A stretch of DNA of 64,000 bases. Origin: Diploscapter coronatus (Eukaryota; Nematoda; Chromadorea; Rhabditida; Rhabditidae). The notes below the pieces were generated by a model that had not been told where the DNA came from, searched no databases, and saw nothing but the letters and a program-made list of their open reading frames with translations. Positions 37,101 to 49,050 of the stretch are shown here, in pieces. The first letter of the stretch is position 1; each line of letters starts with the position of its first letter. The stretch is taken from assembly GCA_964036155.1 (NCBI GenBank), contig OZ038422.1:43051201-43115200 (forward strand). The letters run 5' to 3'. A program made the translations under genes and the position numbers.

Positions 37101-37632
37101 TCAAATCACATATCAACTTTCGTAAACCACTAATTCCACCACATCCCACGCGCGCCAACGCGTGCACAAAATGCAGAGTTTAGAAGAGAGGCAAACTATC
37201 AAACCTGTTCGCTAGGAAACAGTGGAGGATGTCCCGTTGTGTTTCGAGTCCAAGTGGCGATCATGGAAGGCTTCACAGTCGACAGCGTCTTTCGAGTCGC
37301 GTGCACAAAAGCGAAGCTGAAATTTTTAACGTCAAATTTTTCTTTACGATCGATTTCTTTCGAAGAGAAAAAACGTGATCAAACAGATCAGATAATCATA
37401 TGAATATTCGTGTCTCTTGATCCTAGCCTCAATAAAAAATTGTAGATGCACTCTTTCAAACTTGCAATGTTAAATACAAATTCCGCATGTTTACTGCTTT
37501 CGATACGAACCTGACAAATGTGAGAGCGAAGACGTTGAGATGGTGATGCGTCCAGGTCTCGCCGCCTGTGAAGAATCGGCAGATCCTCTTCCAGATCTCG
37601 TTCCGCGTCCGGATTCGCACTCCATTCGGCAT
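34134..37632 (-). CDS. SLC37-family sugar-phosphate exchanger
   Basis: Major-facilitator transporter; known SLC37 members exchange glucose-6-phosphate for phosphate, usually in the ER membrane. Thirteen minus-strand exons: 37632-37511, 37316-37205, 36803-36663, 36616-36506, 36228-36097, 35976-35776, 35600-35527, 35425-35332, 35160-35085, 35030-34926, 34771-34709, 34666-34527, 34292-34134; 509 residues, the usual family length. Diagnostic segments are FVHATRKTLSTVKPSM after helix 1, GLFFGGVVGDTYDPK, NWFGHNSRGVVLGVWSGCAS and the C-terminal half beginning about LKLVNYGFFFWLPFYL. A central hydrophilic loop carries APRDVGLPEPAEVPDE. The cytoplasmic tail is acidic/Ser-rich and lacks a clear KKXX ER signal. 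The ATG is 12 nt after a tctcag acceptor. One intron holds a small fold-back element. Confidence 0.9.
36334..36402. repeat. CAGGGCTGG fold-back element in SLC37 intron
   Basis: Starts cagggctggaccaag and ends ctttgaccagccctg, an imperfect terminal inverted repeat spanning 69 bp. Flanks attttaac and atttcagc match at six of eight positions, compatible with a decayed 8-bp target-site duplication as made by hAT transposases. Confidence 0.55.
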
Positions 37633-38514
37633 TTCCGCAACGCCCTGAGATTTTACGGATAAACATTTTCAGAAGAAAAATTTCGCCAATCAATAAACCG
37701 AAACCAAGCTGGAAAATGTGACTAATCTAAACAATAGGCTGCTGAATTAGAGACAACCAAAGTGTGTGGAAGACGCGTAAACGATAGAAGAGAGGAATCA
37801 GCATAAAGGGGAAAGTGACAGGACATGAAGGATTCATAGCGAAAATAGGGACGAGGAAACAATATCAATTTCCATTTATGGAAATTTGAGACAAACAGCT
37901 TGGTCAGAACACGATTAACGAGGACATTCAGCGCTGTTACTAGGAGACCAAGCCGATCTCTTTCTTTTTATTTTAATCGAAGCTTAAACTTGGCTTACTT
38001 CGAGAATAAATTATGAAAAATTCTCAAGTTAAATTTCCCTAATAAGTATAAGTGTTGTGAATTTCTTCATACATTTTTAGAATATGGTTCACTAAATGCA
38101 AAATTCTGGATCAAAATAAAATTAAACAAAAAACAATACGACTGGGCCCTTATATAAGAGCTTCAAAATCATGTATAAAATGCCGGATAAAAATGCACTC
38201 ATGGGACGTGTAATCAAACAGTGCGGAGCGTCAACAATAGCTGTTCACAAGAAATCGATTAACTATTTCTGTCATATATTTTGAAAAAATTACTTTGAAA
38301 TTCATTAACGGATTGAAATTACTATAAAATATTGAATTTGGTTATAGAATTTTAAAATAAAATAGTCAAAAAATATTTATTTCAGTTACAATTTTCCCTC
38401 GTCATTTCTGGATGTCTTCGAGAGTTGTCTGTATAATGTGCATTGAAATTAAATTATTGCTTCACATTTTATTGAATAAAATTTCTATATGAAATCTGAG
38501 ATTATAATCAAGCT
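37633..38514. other. Intergenic, SLC37 5' flank to kelch gene 2 3' end
   Basis: Contains the SLC37 promoter side and, from about 38,400, 3' flank similar to that of kelch gene 1 in inverted orientation. No coding exon or clear TATA box was recognised. Confidence 0.5.
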
Positions 38515-40886
38515 TTATTTTATGGTAGTCTTTCCAACTTCTAGCCATTCATGCCTTCGCAGAACGTATTTCTCGATTGAATTACAACATTTTTTGCATG
38601 AAGATTTTTGAAATCTAAGTTAACAAATACTTCGTACAAAGATATGCAAAATTCAGCTCACCCTCCGATTGCATACAGTTTCCCGTTAGCGACAATGAGC
38701 GAATGATTCCGTCTTTCATGATTCAAATCAGCGATTCGAGAAATTCGACTATAAGCGGAAGGTGAGAGATCGAAACACAGACAGGATTTGAATACAGTAC
38801 CATTACTAAATATATAATGATACACTATTTATAATACAAAATTAACGACTTCAATCCTCCAGTTATGTAAATTTTTCGATTCAACGATACGACTCCGAAA
38901 GACTCTCGCTTTTCTGGAATCTTTCCAATTTCAATCCATTTCTTTTCATCATCTGATAATCGATATATATTTCTACTGTCATTTCCATCAATAACTGAAT
39001 ATCCATAATTACAATAATGAATATGCTATAATGTGACCGTATAAAATTTCATCGCATATTATTGCTTGAACACGCGTAATTGGAAGAGGAAAAGTAGGCC
39101 CCGTTTGCCATTTTCCATCTATTAAAACCTGAATAAATTATTTCATGGATTTTCATGCGATCTTCTTACGTCAACTTGATTCGTATCTTTCCTTGTTTTA
39201 GGATCCCATCCACCCAAATAATACAATTTGTCGTTGAAATAACCCACAGATGCATATCTACGCCATTCAGGAGGATCTGGACCTGTAAAATTCTTTGAAT
39301 CGATCATTCATGGATTTGTTGATAAGACCTCTTGAAATTTGTCGAGTATTCAGGTTAAATATTTCAAGTGATTTCTTTCCGCCGTTAATTCCAAAAATCT
39401 GAAGTCCAAGAAATTATTCAAAATAACGAACATAAGAATTAACCTTATTCTGTGTAATTACTAATTGATATGGTTCATAATAGTTCTGGAATTTTGCAAG
39501 CTCTTCTACTGAGCAGGTAGATGAATCGAACAAGCCTATTATTCCATTATTTCCACGGTTAACTGAATTATTACGAATCGTTTACAAGTCTCTTACTTAG
39601 CTTTGAAGATGATTTCTTACGATAAAATAGCATTTTTTGCAAAGTTTCTCCGACTACACGCCATTTATTCGTTTGTGGAGCGTATTCCTCGATTGAATGA
39701 CAAAACTTTTCCATATATTTTTGAATTCTAAATTAACAACCATTTCGTACAAAGATATGCAGCATCTCAGCTCACCCTCCAATTGCATACAATTTCCCGT
39801 TATAGACAATGAGTGAATGACGATGTCTTGCATAATTCATATCAGCGATTCGAGAAATTCGTCTATCAACTGGAGCTGAGGGGTCGAAACACCAACAGGA
39901 TTTGAATACAGTACCATTACTAAATATATAATGATATATTATTTATCATACAAAATTAACGACTTCAATCCTCCAGTTATGTAAATTTTTCCATTCAGCG
40001 ATGCAACTCCGAAATAAGTTCGTTTTTCTGGAAGCTCTCCAACTTCAATCCATTCCCGCTCATAGTCTGATAATCGATATATCTTTCTACTTTTATGACC
40101 ATCAATAACTAAATATTCATAATTACAATAATGAATATGCTATAATGTAACCATATAAAATCCCATCGCATGTTATTGTTTGAACAGAACTAATTGGATG
40201 AGGAAAAGCAGGTCCTGTTTCCCATTGTCTATCTATCAAAATCTGAATAAATTATTTCATGGACTTTCATTCGATCTTTTTACATCAACTCGACTCGTAC
40301 TTTTCCATGTTTTAAGACCCGTTCCACCCAAATAATACAATTTGTCTTTGAAGTAAGCGATAGATGCATTATAACACCATTCAGGAAAATCAGGTCCTGC
40401 AAAGAATGCAATAAAATTACACCAACCTATTGGCTTTTGTAATGTTACCTCTAGTAATTTGTCGAGTATCCAGATCAAAAATTTCTAATTTTTTACAATT
40501 AATTGCAAAAATCTAAAATTTACAAAATTGGCAATGACAAATAAAATAGTCTACTTTATCTTTTGTAGTTGCTACTTCATATGATTTGAAATCATTAGTA
40601 AATTTCGCAATCTGCTCGACAGAATTAGTATGTGAATCAAATAGACAAATTCTTCCTTCAGAAATATAATCGTCTTGATAGTATACTAAATACTAGAATT
40701 AATTTTCGCTCATAAAATAAATATTTTCCTACGATAGAATAACATTTTCCTTTCGAGCGCTTTCGGCAGATATCTCTTGATTATTTGCATCATCCGTTTA
40801 TTAGTCCAGGCCAATTGTCCCAGGTCTTTGAACTCGGGATATTCGCAGATCAACAATATAATTTCCACTGGTAAATTGGCCAACAT
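38515..40886 (-). CDS. F-box/kelch protein 2, inverted paralogue of gene 1
   Basis: Same architecture as the gene at 29,405, in opposite orientation: F-box exon (40,886-40,733) plus two seven-exon kelch modules. Exons: 40685-40555, 40512-40449, 40396-40284, 40242-40152, 40108-39961, 39919-39776, 39727-39621, 39562-39444, 39398-39329, 39282-39170, 39128-39038, 38994-38847, 38805-38662, 38614-38515; 578 residues. The F-box is nearly identical to gene 1 (LPVEIILLICEYPEFKDLGQ); the kelch blades have diverged more. Intron 1 lacks the hairpin found in gene 1. The first-blade GG lost in gene 1 is present here (YYLGGT). All splice sites and the frame are intact, so it should be functional; predicted role is again an SCF adaptor. 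Confidence 0.87.
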
Positions 40887-41099
40887 CTTTGTTAAGAGAC
40901 CTAAACAATCACCGTAGTATTATTTCGAAATGGAAATAGTAAAAGAGTATTGATTGCAGTCATGACCTGCCACGAGGTACATAGGAGTGAATTTACTCTA
41001 ACCTTTTTCGCTGCTGAGCGAAAAGAGCGTGAAGAGTGAAGAGACAAAAGAGCGAGCAAGAGAAAAGAGGCAAAGGACAATGAAAAGAAAATGATTATT

Positions 41100-41280
41100 T
41101 TTAAATAAAATAAAAGATAAAACGAAATAGACGAAGTGGAGTGACAAGTAAGGGCGCTGCTTTATATATGACTCCGCCCTCTAACAATCTCACCCTTATG
41201 TCTGCATCTCTGGGAAAGACTCAATCTTTGCAGAATAGGTTTGAGTAATGAAACTCCTCTCCTCAATATTGTGAAATATT
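41100..41280 (-). promoter_or_regulatory. TATA promoter of F-box/kelch gene 2
   Basis: On the minus strand a TATATAAA (complement of 41,161-41,168) follows agagggcgga. The whole block, including the downstream segment ggcgctgc/gacaagtaag/actccacttcg, is nearly the same as the plus-strand block around 29,020-29,170. It lies about 280 bp upstream of the ATG. Confidence 0.7.
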
Positions 41281-41878
41281 GCAAAAATCAATGTTGATGA
41301 TGACGACATTTCGAGTATTTAAAAGAATTACATTTCAATTTTGATAATGTGGATAGAGCATTAAACTTTTGTTGAGATTTACTTAAGAAAATTTCTATTG
41401 ATTTCGATATTCTACACTGATAAATCGTTTTTAAAATATATGTAAATTAATGGCAAACCAGTTTTAGGCAAAAATCGATCAAAGTGACCGATTACAAGAA
41501 AGGAACCTCTGATCAATAATGACAACGATCTGATGCGATTCTTATCGAACACTCGTGAATTTCTCATATTGTACGGCAATCGACTCACGACCCAATGAAT
41601 TGCACGCTATATCCGCGGTAGGAACAAACCGTTACATCGTCGTTTATCAAAATGCTTGAATTATAGGCCAAGAAAATTACTAAATCTAATGGCACCTCGT
41701 TGAAAGAAACAAACTATTTCAGAAAATTTTAACTTCAAAAAGTTTCGAGATTAACGTAAAATCATTTTTTAAACCATTTCTTGACAGATTTTCATCCAAA
41801 ATTCAAATTTTTATTTCGAAAATTAAAAAAAAAAAAAAAACAATACGATTGTACCCTGTAAATTGCATTATTCAAATT
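41281..41878. other. Intergenic between kelch genes 2 and 3
   Basis: About 600 bp of AT-rich sequence with an A-tract of about 17 at 41,824-41,840, possibly the 3' flank of kelch gene 3. No gene was recognised. Confidence 0.5.
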
Positions 41879-44800
41879 TTAATTTTCGACTACTCGCCAT
41901 TTATTCGTCTGTGGATCGTATTCCTCGATTGAATTACAAAACTTTTCCCATAAAGAGTCTTGAAATCTAAGAACAAATATTTTGCATAAAGATATGCAAA
42001 ATCTCGGCTCACCCTCCGATTGCATACAATTTCCCGTTAGCGACAATGAGCAGATGACAATATCTTGCAGAATACATATCGGCGATTCGAGAAATTCGAC
42101 TGTCAACTGGAGCTGAGGGGTCGAAACATAAACAGGATTTGAATATATTATCAGCAAATATTTCACCACTAAATATATAATGATACATTATTTATCATAC
42201 GAAATTAACGACATCACTCCTCCAGTTATGTAAATTTTTCCATTTAGCGATGCAACTCCGAAATAAATTAGTTTTTCTGGAATCTCTCCGATTTCAACCC
42301 ATTCCTGTTCATCGTCTGATAATCGATATATCTTTCTACTTTCATAACCATCAATAACTAAACATCCATAATTACAATAATGAATATGCTATAATGTGAC
42401 TGTATAAAATTCCATTGCATGTTACTGCTTGAACCCATTTAATTGAAAGAGGAAAAACAGGTCCTGCTTCCCATTTTCCGTCTATTAAAACCTGAATAAA
42501 TTATTTCATGGACTTTCATTCGATCTTCTTACATCAACTCGATTCGTATTTTCCCACGTTCTAGGATCCTCATCATATATATCCTTTTCACCTCTTCCAC
42601 CCAAATAATATAATTTATTTTTGAAATAAGCCACAGATGCACATTCACGCCACTCAGGATCTGGACCTGTAAAATTCTTTGAATCGATCATTCATGGATT
42701 TATTGATAAGACCCCTTGAAATTTGTCGAGTATTCAGGTTAAATATTTCAAATGACTTTTCATAATCGTGAATCCCAAAAATCTGAAACCTAAGAATTAT
42801 TCAAAATAACGAACAGATTAATTTACTTTATTCTGTATAGTCGCTACTTCATATGGCTTATAATAATAGAATTTAGCAATCTCTTCTACTGAGCAGGTAT
42901 ATGAATTGAACAAGCATATTCTTCCTTCACGTTTACCATTATTTGAATATGGATCTAAATTATGATAAATTATTGAATCTTTCATTCCGTTAAATTTATT
43001 GTTATTTCTTACAGTAAAATAAAATTTTATGCAAATTATTGAATAAATTAATTTTTCCAATTTCACGCCATTTATCCGTTTGTGGATCGTATTCTTCGAT
43101 TGAATTACAATAATTTCTCCGAAAAGGATTTTGAAATCTAGGTTAACAAATATTTCGTATAAAGATATGGAGAATCTCAGCTCACCCTCCGATTGCATAC
43201 AATTTTCCATTCGTAGCAACAAGCAAATGGCGAGATCTTGCAGAATACATATCGGCGATTCGAGAAATTCGACTGTCAACTGGAGCTGAGGTGTCGAAAC
43301 ACAAACAGGATTTGAATACACCATTATTATCACTAAATATATAATGATACATTGTTTATCATATTAAATTAACGACTTCTCTCCTCCAGTTATGTAAATT
43401 TTTCCATTTAACGACGCAATTCCGAAAGATTCTCGTTTTTCTGAAATCTCTCCGATTTCAACCCATTCCCGTTCATCGTCTGATAATCGATATATCTTTC
43501 TACTTCCCCATCCATCGATAACTGAATATTCGTAATTACAATAATGAATATGCTATAATGTGACCGTATAAAATTTCATCGCATGTTATTGTTTGAGCAT
43601 AACTAATTGGAAGAGGAAAAGCAGGCCCTGTTTGCCATTCTCCATCTATTAAAACCTGAATAAACTATTTAATAGAATTTCATTCGACCTTCTTACATCA
43701 ACTCGATTTGTATCTTCCCATGTTCTAGGATCCTCATCATATATTTCCTCATCACTTATATCCTCATCATTTTTATCTTTTTCATCTCTTCCGCCCAAAT
43801 AATACAATTTTTCTTTGAAATAAGCCATAGATGCCCATTTACGCCATTCAGGATCTGGACCTGTAGAATTATTTGAATCGATCATTCATGGATTTGTTGA
43901 TAAGACCTCTAGAAATTTGTCCAGTATTCAAGTCATATATTTCAAATGATTTCTTCCTGTCGTTAATTCCAAAAATCTGAAACCTAAGAAATTAGTAAAA
44001 ATAACGAGCATAAGAGTTTACTTTATTCTGTGTAATTGCTATTTGATATGGCTCATAATAATTGTAGAATTTTGCAATTTCTTCGACTGAGCAGGCAGAT
44101 AAATTGAACAAGCATATTCTTCCTTCATGTTTACCATTATTCAAATACGAATCTAAAATATAATAAATTGTTGAATCTTTCATTCCGTTAAATTTATTTC
44201 TATTTCTTACAGTAAAACAAAATTTTATGTGAATTGTCTCCACCAATTTCCAAATTAATTTGTCCGACTTCATGCCACTTATTCGTTTGTGGGTCGTATT
44301 CCTCGATTGAATTACAATAATTTGTATAGGGAATTTGAAATCTAGGTTAACAAATATTTCGTATAAAAGATATGCAACATCTCAACTCACCCTCCGATTG
44401 CATACAATTTTCCATTCGTAGCAACAAGCGAACGATTATATATTTTATAATTCATATCAGCGATTCGAGAAATTCGACTGTCAACTGAAGCTGAGGGGTC
44501 GAAACTCAGACAGAATTTTAATACACCATCATTATCACTAAATATATAATGATACATTGTTTATCATATTAAATTAACGACTTCTCTCCTCCAGTTATGT
44601 AAATTTTTCCATTTAACGACGCAATTCCGAAAGATTCTCGTTTTTCTGAAATCTCTCCGATTTCAATCCATTTCCGTTCATCGTCTGATAATCGATATAT
44701 CTTTCTACTTTCATAACCATCAATAACTAAACATCCATAATTACAATAATGAATATGCTATAATGTGACTGTATAAAATTCCATTGCATGTTACTGCTTG

Positions 44801-45473
44801 AACCCATTTAATTGAAAGAGGAAATATAGGTCCTGCTTCCCATTTTTCGTTTATTAAAACCTGAATAAGTTATTTCATGGACTTTCATTCGATCTTCTTA
44901 CATCAACTCGATTCGCATTTTTCCATGTTCTAGGATCCTCATCATATATATCCTTTTCATTCTTTCCACCCAAATAATACAATTTGTCCTTGAAATAAGC
45001 GGCTGATGCATACAAGCGCCATTCAGGAGGATCTGGACCTGTAAAATTATTTGAATCGATCAGTCATGGATTTTTTGATAAGACCTCTAGAAATTTGTCG
45101 AGTATTCAAGTCATATATTTCAAATGATTCATCTGCGCTGTCAATTCCAAAAATCTGAAACCTAAGAAATTAGTAAAAATAACGAGCATAAGAGTTTACT
45201 TTATTCTGTGTAATTGCTATTTGATATGGCTCATAATGATTGTAGAATTCTGCAATCTTTTCTGTTGAGCAGGTAAATGAATTGAACAAGCATATTCTTC
45301 CTTCATCTTTACCATTATTTCGATAATAAACTAAATTATTGTGAATCGTTTCAAAGTCTCTTACTTAGTTTTCAACATAATTTCTTACGATAAAATAAAA
45401 TTTCATGCGAATTATTGAATGAATTGTCTCTGCCAAATTGCAAATTATTGGTATTCCAGAATAATTCAGTCAT
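41879..45473 (-). CDS. Kelch-only protein, three modules, no F-box
   Basis: Twenty-two minus-strand exons give 876 residues in one frame: 45473-45389, then three copies of the module (45330-45200, 45154-45085, 45038-44902, 44860-44770, 44726-44579, 44537-44391, 44341-44211; 44152-44022, 43976-43907, 43860-43697, 43655-43565, 43521-43374, 43332-43186, 43137-43013; 42954-42827, 42782-42713, 42666-42533, 42491-42401, 42357-42210, 42168-42013, 41966-41879). The start exon is related to the module's last exon (DNSFNNSHEILFY versus GGDNSHKILFY) rather than to an F-box, so this looks like a duplicate that lost its head. Its ATG is 7 bp past the Hsp70-like stop. The blade with YYLGG carries variable acidic inserts (EEIYDEDPRTW). 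Function without an F-box is unclear. Confidence 0.8.
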
Positions 45474-45480
45474 TGTATTG

Positions 45481-47229
45481 TTAATCAATGGATTTTGCTT
45501 TTTCTTCTAGAATATTTTGTTTAGATATTCGCAGTATGAATATTTCTACTTCAATGACATCAGCCAAAATAGCTGCCCCAAATACGACTGCTTCATCAGG
45601 GTTGGTATTGAATTTTAATTTCTCACTTCCAAACTTCACTTCCAAAATATTCTTTATCGCAGGAATCCTTGTGGATCCGCCAACCAATACCTGAATAAAC
45701 AATTTAAGGAAAATATTTCCGATCAGGATGGAAGGGGTTTTCGTGATTATTTACTACGTGATCGATGTCATCTGTCCTAAGGTTAGCCATTTTAAGCGTA
45801 TCATCAATTAGCTTGGATGTTCTTGTGTAAAGCTCCTCGCATAATTCATTCAACTTTATCTTCGTTAATTGTACATCTAAATCCGAATGTTCATCTAGAC
45901 CGATGTCCAACTGAATTTATAATTCGCTACTTCTATTATTTTTAATAATGCTAACATGAATATTATAAGAGGAAGCATTGAAGGAGAGCGCTTCTTTTGC
46001 CAATCTGCATTCGATCCTTAGCCGTTTAACCAAACGCTTATTTTCAAGAATATCAAAAGTTGATGTTTTCATATATTCTTGTAATACATAGTTCATAATT
46101 ATTCCATCGAAATCCTGACCACCTATTAAAATGTAAATTCAGGCATATTATGAAAAGAATATTAAATGTGGCCTTACCTAAATGCTTATCTCCATAAACT
46201 GCTCTTATAGAGAGTTTTCCGTTTTTAATTTCACAAATGTTAATGTCAAGTGTGCCTGAAAATTCATTGATGCAACTGTTCGGCTGTTTGTTTCAAATGA
46301 TAATTATGCACCTACCTCCGCCGAAGTCGAATATCATTATGTTGGAATCCTCTAACTTCCTGTTTTCATTGTACGCGATCGCAGCGGCTGTAGGCTCTTT
46401 AACTAGCATCTTTAACTCGAGTTCAGACTTTTGAACAGCCCTTTTCGTAGCCTCTATTTGAGCTGTCTGAAAAAAGGCCGGAACCGCAACAACAGCTCCT
46501 GTTATTGGCTCTCCCGTGTAATTCTAAGAGATAAATGCTAAATTGCTAAGTAGGTATCATTTAAATATCGAACTTCTGCGATTAATTTAAGTTGTCGTAG
46601 AATATCAGCTGACACCTCTTCCGGCAAAATAAATCGCTCTTTCTCAGTGCCTCTATTCAGAACATAGCCTACTGATTCCTAAAATGTTATTTCGTTACAA
46701 TGAAAAATAAATGCAGAACATTTCTTGTATCCAAATCGAATGTCCATAGTAAGCGATTCTCGGCAATCGGCAGATCATACATAAATTCCCAACCGAGAAG
46801 TCTTTTTGAGTCTACAAAACCAATCCGAAAAATAAGACAGTACTTTGGATATTGTTGAGTCTCTCTCATATTTTCGATAGAAAAACTGAGTTTCTTGACA
46901 AAAATCACTCCGTCAAATACTAATTGCCAAAAAATGATCGTGCACCACTTTTCTCCTTCCGGATTACGGACTAAAGGATACAAACCGTATAGAACTCGTG
47001 AGAGATCAGGATAGTTGAGTGCGTGATTACCAACTAATATTTCGTCATTATCCCCATATGACACAATCGATGGTGTAAAATTCCCGCCTGATCATAAATT
47101 ACAATGAAAAGAATAGATAGGGATTTCAATTGATTTACCTTCTTCATTGAAAATTATTTTAGGCCTTCCATTTTCAATGATAGCAACACATGAATATGTC
47201 GTTCCCAAATCAATGCCGATATAAACCAT
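45481..47229 (-). CDS. Truncated Hsp70-like protein, ATPase domain only
   Basis: Nine exons (47229-47139, 47087-46986, 46811-46720, 46678-46574, 46523-46316, 46255-46178, 46122-45956, 45910-45755, 45690-45481) encode 402 residues. The nucleotide-binding domain signatures are present in order: [13 protein letters not shown] near the start, [56 protein letters not shown] and [12 protein letters not shown]. It stops about 25 residues after FGAAILADV, where a full Hsp70 (about 640 residues) would continue into the peptide-binding domain; the last residues are unlike Hsp70. It is therefore either an ATPase-only stress-protein relative or a 3'-truncated gene. It is also divergent internally (LGTTY and GGGTLDI kept, linker lost). 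No heat-shock element was identified. Confidence 0.88.
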
Positions 47230-49050
47230 TTTTTATTCTTTAATTTTCTTAAATTAAAAGTTTGTACTAATTTAAGAAATAAATCATACATTTGTGCGTA
47301 AATGAATAAAAATCAATAATCATTAGGGACAAGAAGACAAGTTTTATATTGAACGAGAATTGATAAGAGAATAATGATGTCGAATATTTTGCGAGAAAAA
47401 ATCTTATCATAAAAATAGTAATTTCGACAAATGATTAAGAATTACAAATAAACAAATGAAAGGATTTTAATTGGTTGAACAATAATCTCAACTTCACTTT
47501 ACTCCAACTTCAAACTTTTCTCAAAATTCCAATCTCACTCCACTCCGAACTCCATTCAAAGTGGAGTTCCGACAGCCCTAGTCCCGAGAGATCACTATAT
47601 TATAATATTAAAGCATGGAGAGGACGTGGATCCTGCATATATTTTGCGTTATCTTTTTCAACCGACCGTAGGCCATGCCCACTCTTTGGCTTATTTGTTC
47701 TCCTCTTTTTAAAATTTTTATTTATTATTTTTTTTTATCAATATTTTTGATATTTTCCTACTATAATTACCATCTAGTTAACTTTTATAATTGACCAAAT
47801 CAAATTCCTAGGCTGAAGATCCGACATATATTGTAGTTTTTGCTAATATTTTCTTCACTTTTTGCTGAAATAACACAATACTAAGCTATTTGTAGGGGCC
47901 GCCAGCCCTTTTGCCAAGTTCACTCTAGCACTATGTTTTCTACATTTTTCAGGGGCTGAGGTGCCCCTCTAACCATCCCCAGCGAAAAAATACGTTATTG
48001 TTTAAAAAAATTGATAAAATTTAACGCGAAAAATCGCTCCTTTTCGTGGACAAGGGAAAGGGGCGTGGCTTATCTGCAAAAGGCACTGTGCCCCTCACCC
48101 CCACTTTCTTTTCCTGCTTTTGGGGATTTTTTTCTCTGCACTCTCCTCTATTTCAGCATTGGCTTCTTTTATATTTTCGCGGATTATCAGGATCTCAGAT
48201 GCTCTACGCAGGATTTTTCTAATTTTTACATATGTTGTACATTTCAACTAGGTGTACCGATTCATCAAAAAATTTTATGTACCTCTTTCATAACTTGAGA
48301 TTTTAGCAATGTCATATTTTGACGCGCATTTGCGGACTTATTTCGCACCCAATCAATAAATCGATATCACTACGTGAAAGAGCGATATCGAATTGTATAG
48401 TAGGTACCGATCAGTTATTAAAAACAAAAGTAAAATAAAAAAAAACATTGGCGATGATCGAAAAAGTTATCCAGCTATGGACAATATTGAATCCAGTGAA
48501 AGGGGCAGGGCTTGGCGGTCCCCAGGTTTAATCTTTTTCTGAAACTTGAAAATTTGTTGCAGAATAAAAAAATTCAAAATCGTTTTCTCCGAATTTTACT
48601 CCAGATAAAATATTTTTTTAGTTTGCTTTTTCTTGAAAACACGTGAATTTGAAATTGGCATATCATTTTCAAAGTGGAATGAATGCATTTGTGATTTGTG
48701 AACCTCTCAATTTCATTACTCGACTAACACCGTCTCTTGGCTGGTAGGGCAGAAAAGTCGTTTCCGAAAAAGGCAAAACTCTGCACGAATACCCAACACT
48801 GAGAGCAGAGCACCCACGAATGGCGCGTGCTATTCGCTGGTGCCTCGCGGGTGCTTCGTGGGTGCTAGCCTTCTCGAGGGTGCCTCGTGGGTGCCTCGGA
48901 GGTGCTTCGCGGGCGCGCTGCTCTCAGTGTCTGCCCTCAGTGTGTGGGACTCTCAATGGGATTTGTCAGTTTTTTAATTGAAAAAAAAAACTTATCGAGA
49001 AATTGAAAAGAAACTTTTTGACCAACAAAAGAAAATATTCAAATCTTCAG
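47230..49050. other. Intergenic with repeat remnants
   Basis: No gene recognised. Near 47,500-47,585 a sequence ending ggagttccgacagccctag resembles one end of the CAGGG fold-back family. GC-rich patches at about 47,893-47,915 and 48,498-48,522 are loosely inverted repeats (ggggccgccagccc versus gggcttggcggtcccc), which may mark a decayed element of about 630 bp. A GC-rich minisatellite/fold-back at 48,796-48,930 is listed separately. Confidence 0.45.
48796..48930. repeat. GC-rich minisatellite bounded by inverted repeats
   Basis: Perfect 13-bp inverted ends (acactgagagcag at 48,796-48,808 and its complement at 48,918-48,930) enclose about five or six degenerate copies of an 11-12 bp unit of the type gggtgcctcgtg. 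Strongly GC-rich within AT-rich DNA. No protein frame is supported. Confidence 0.7.
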
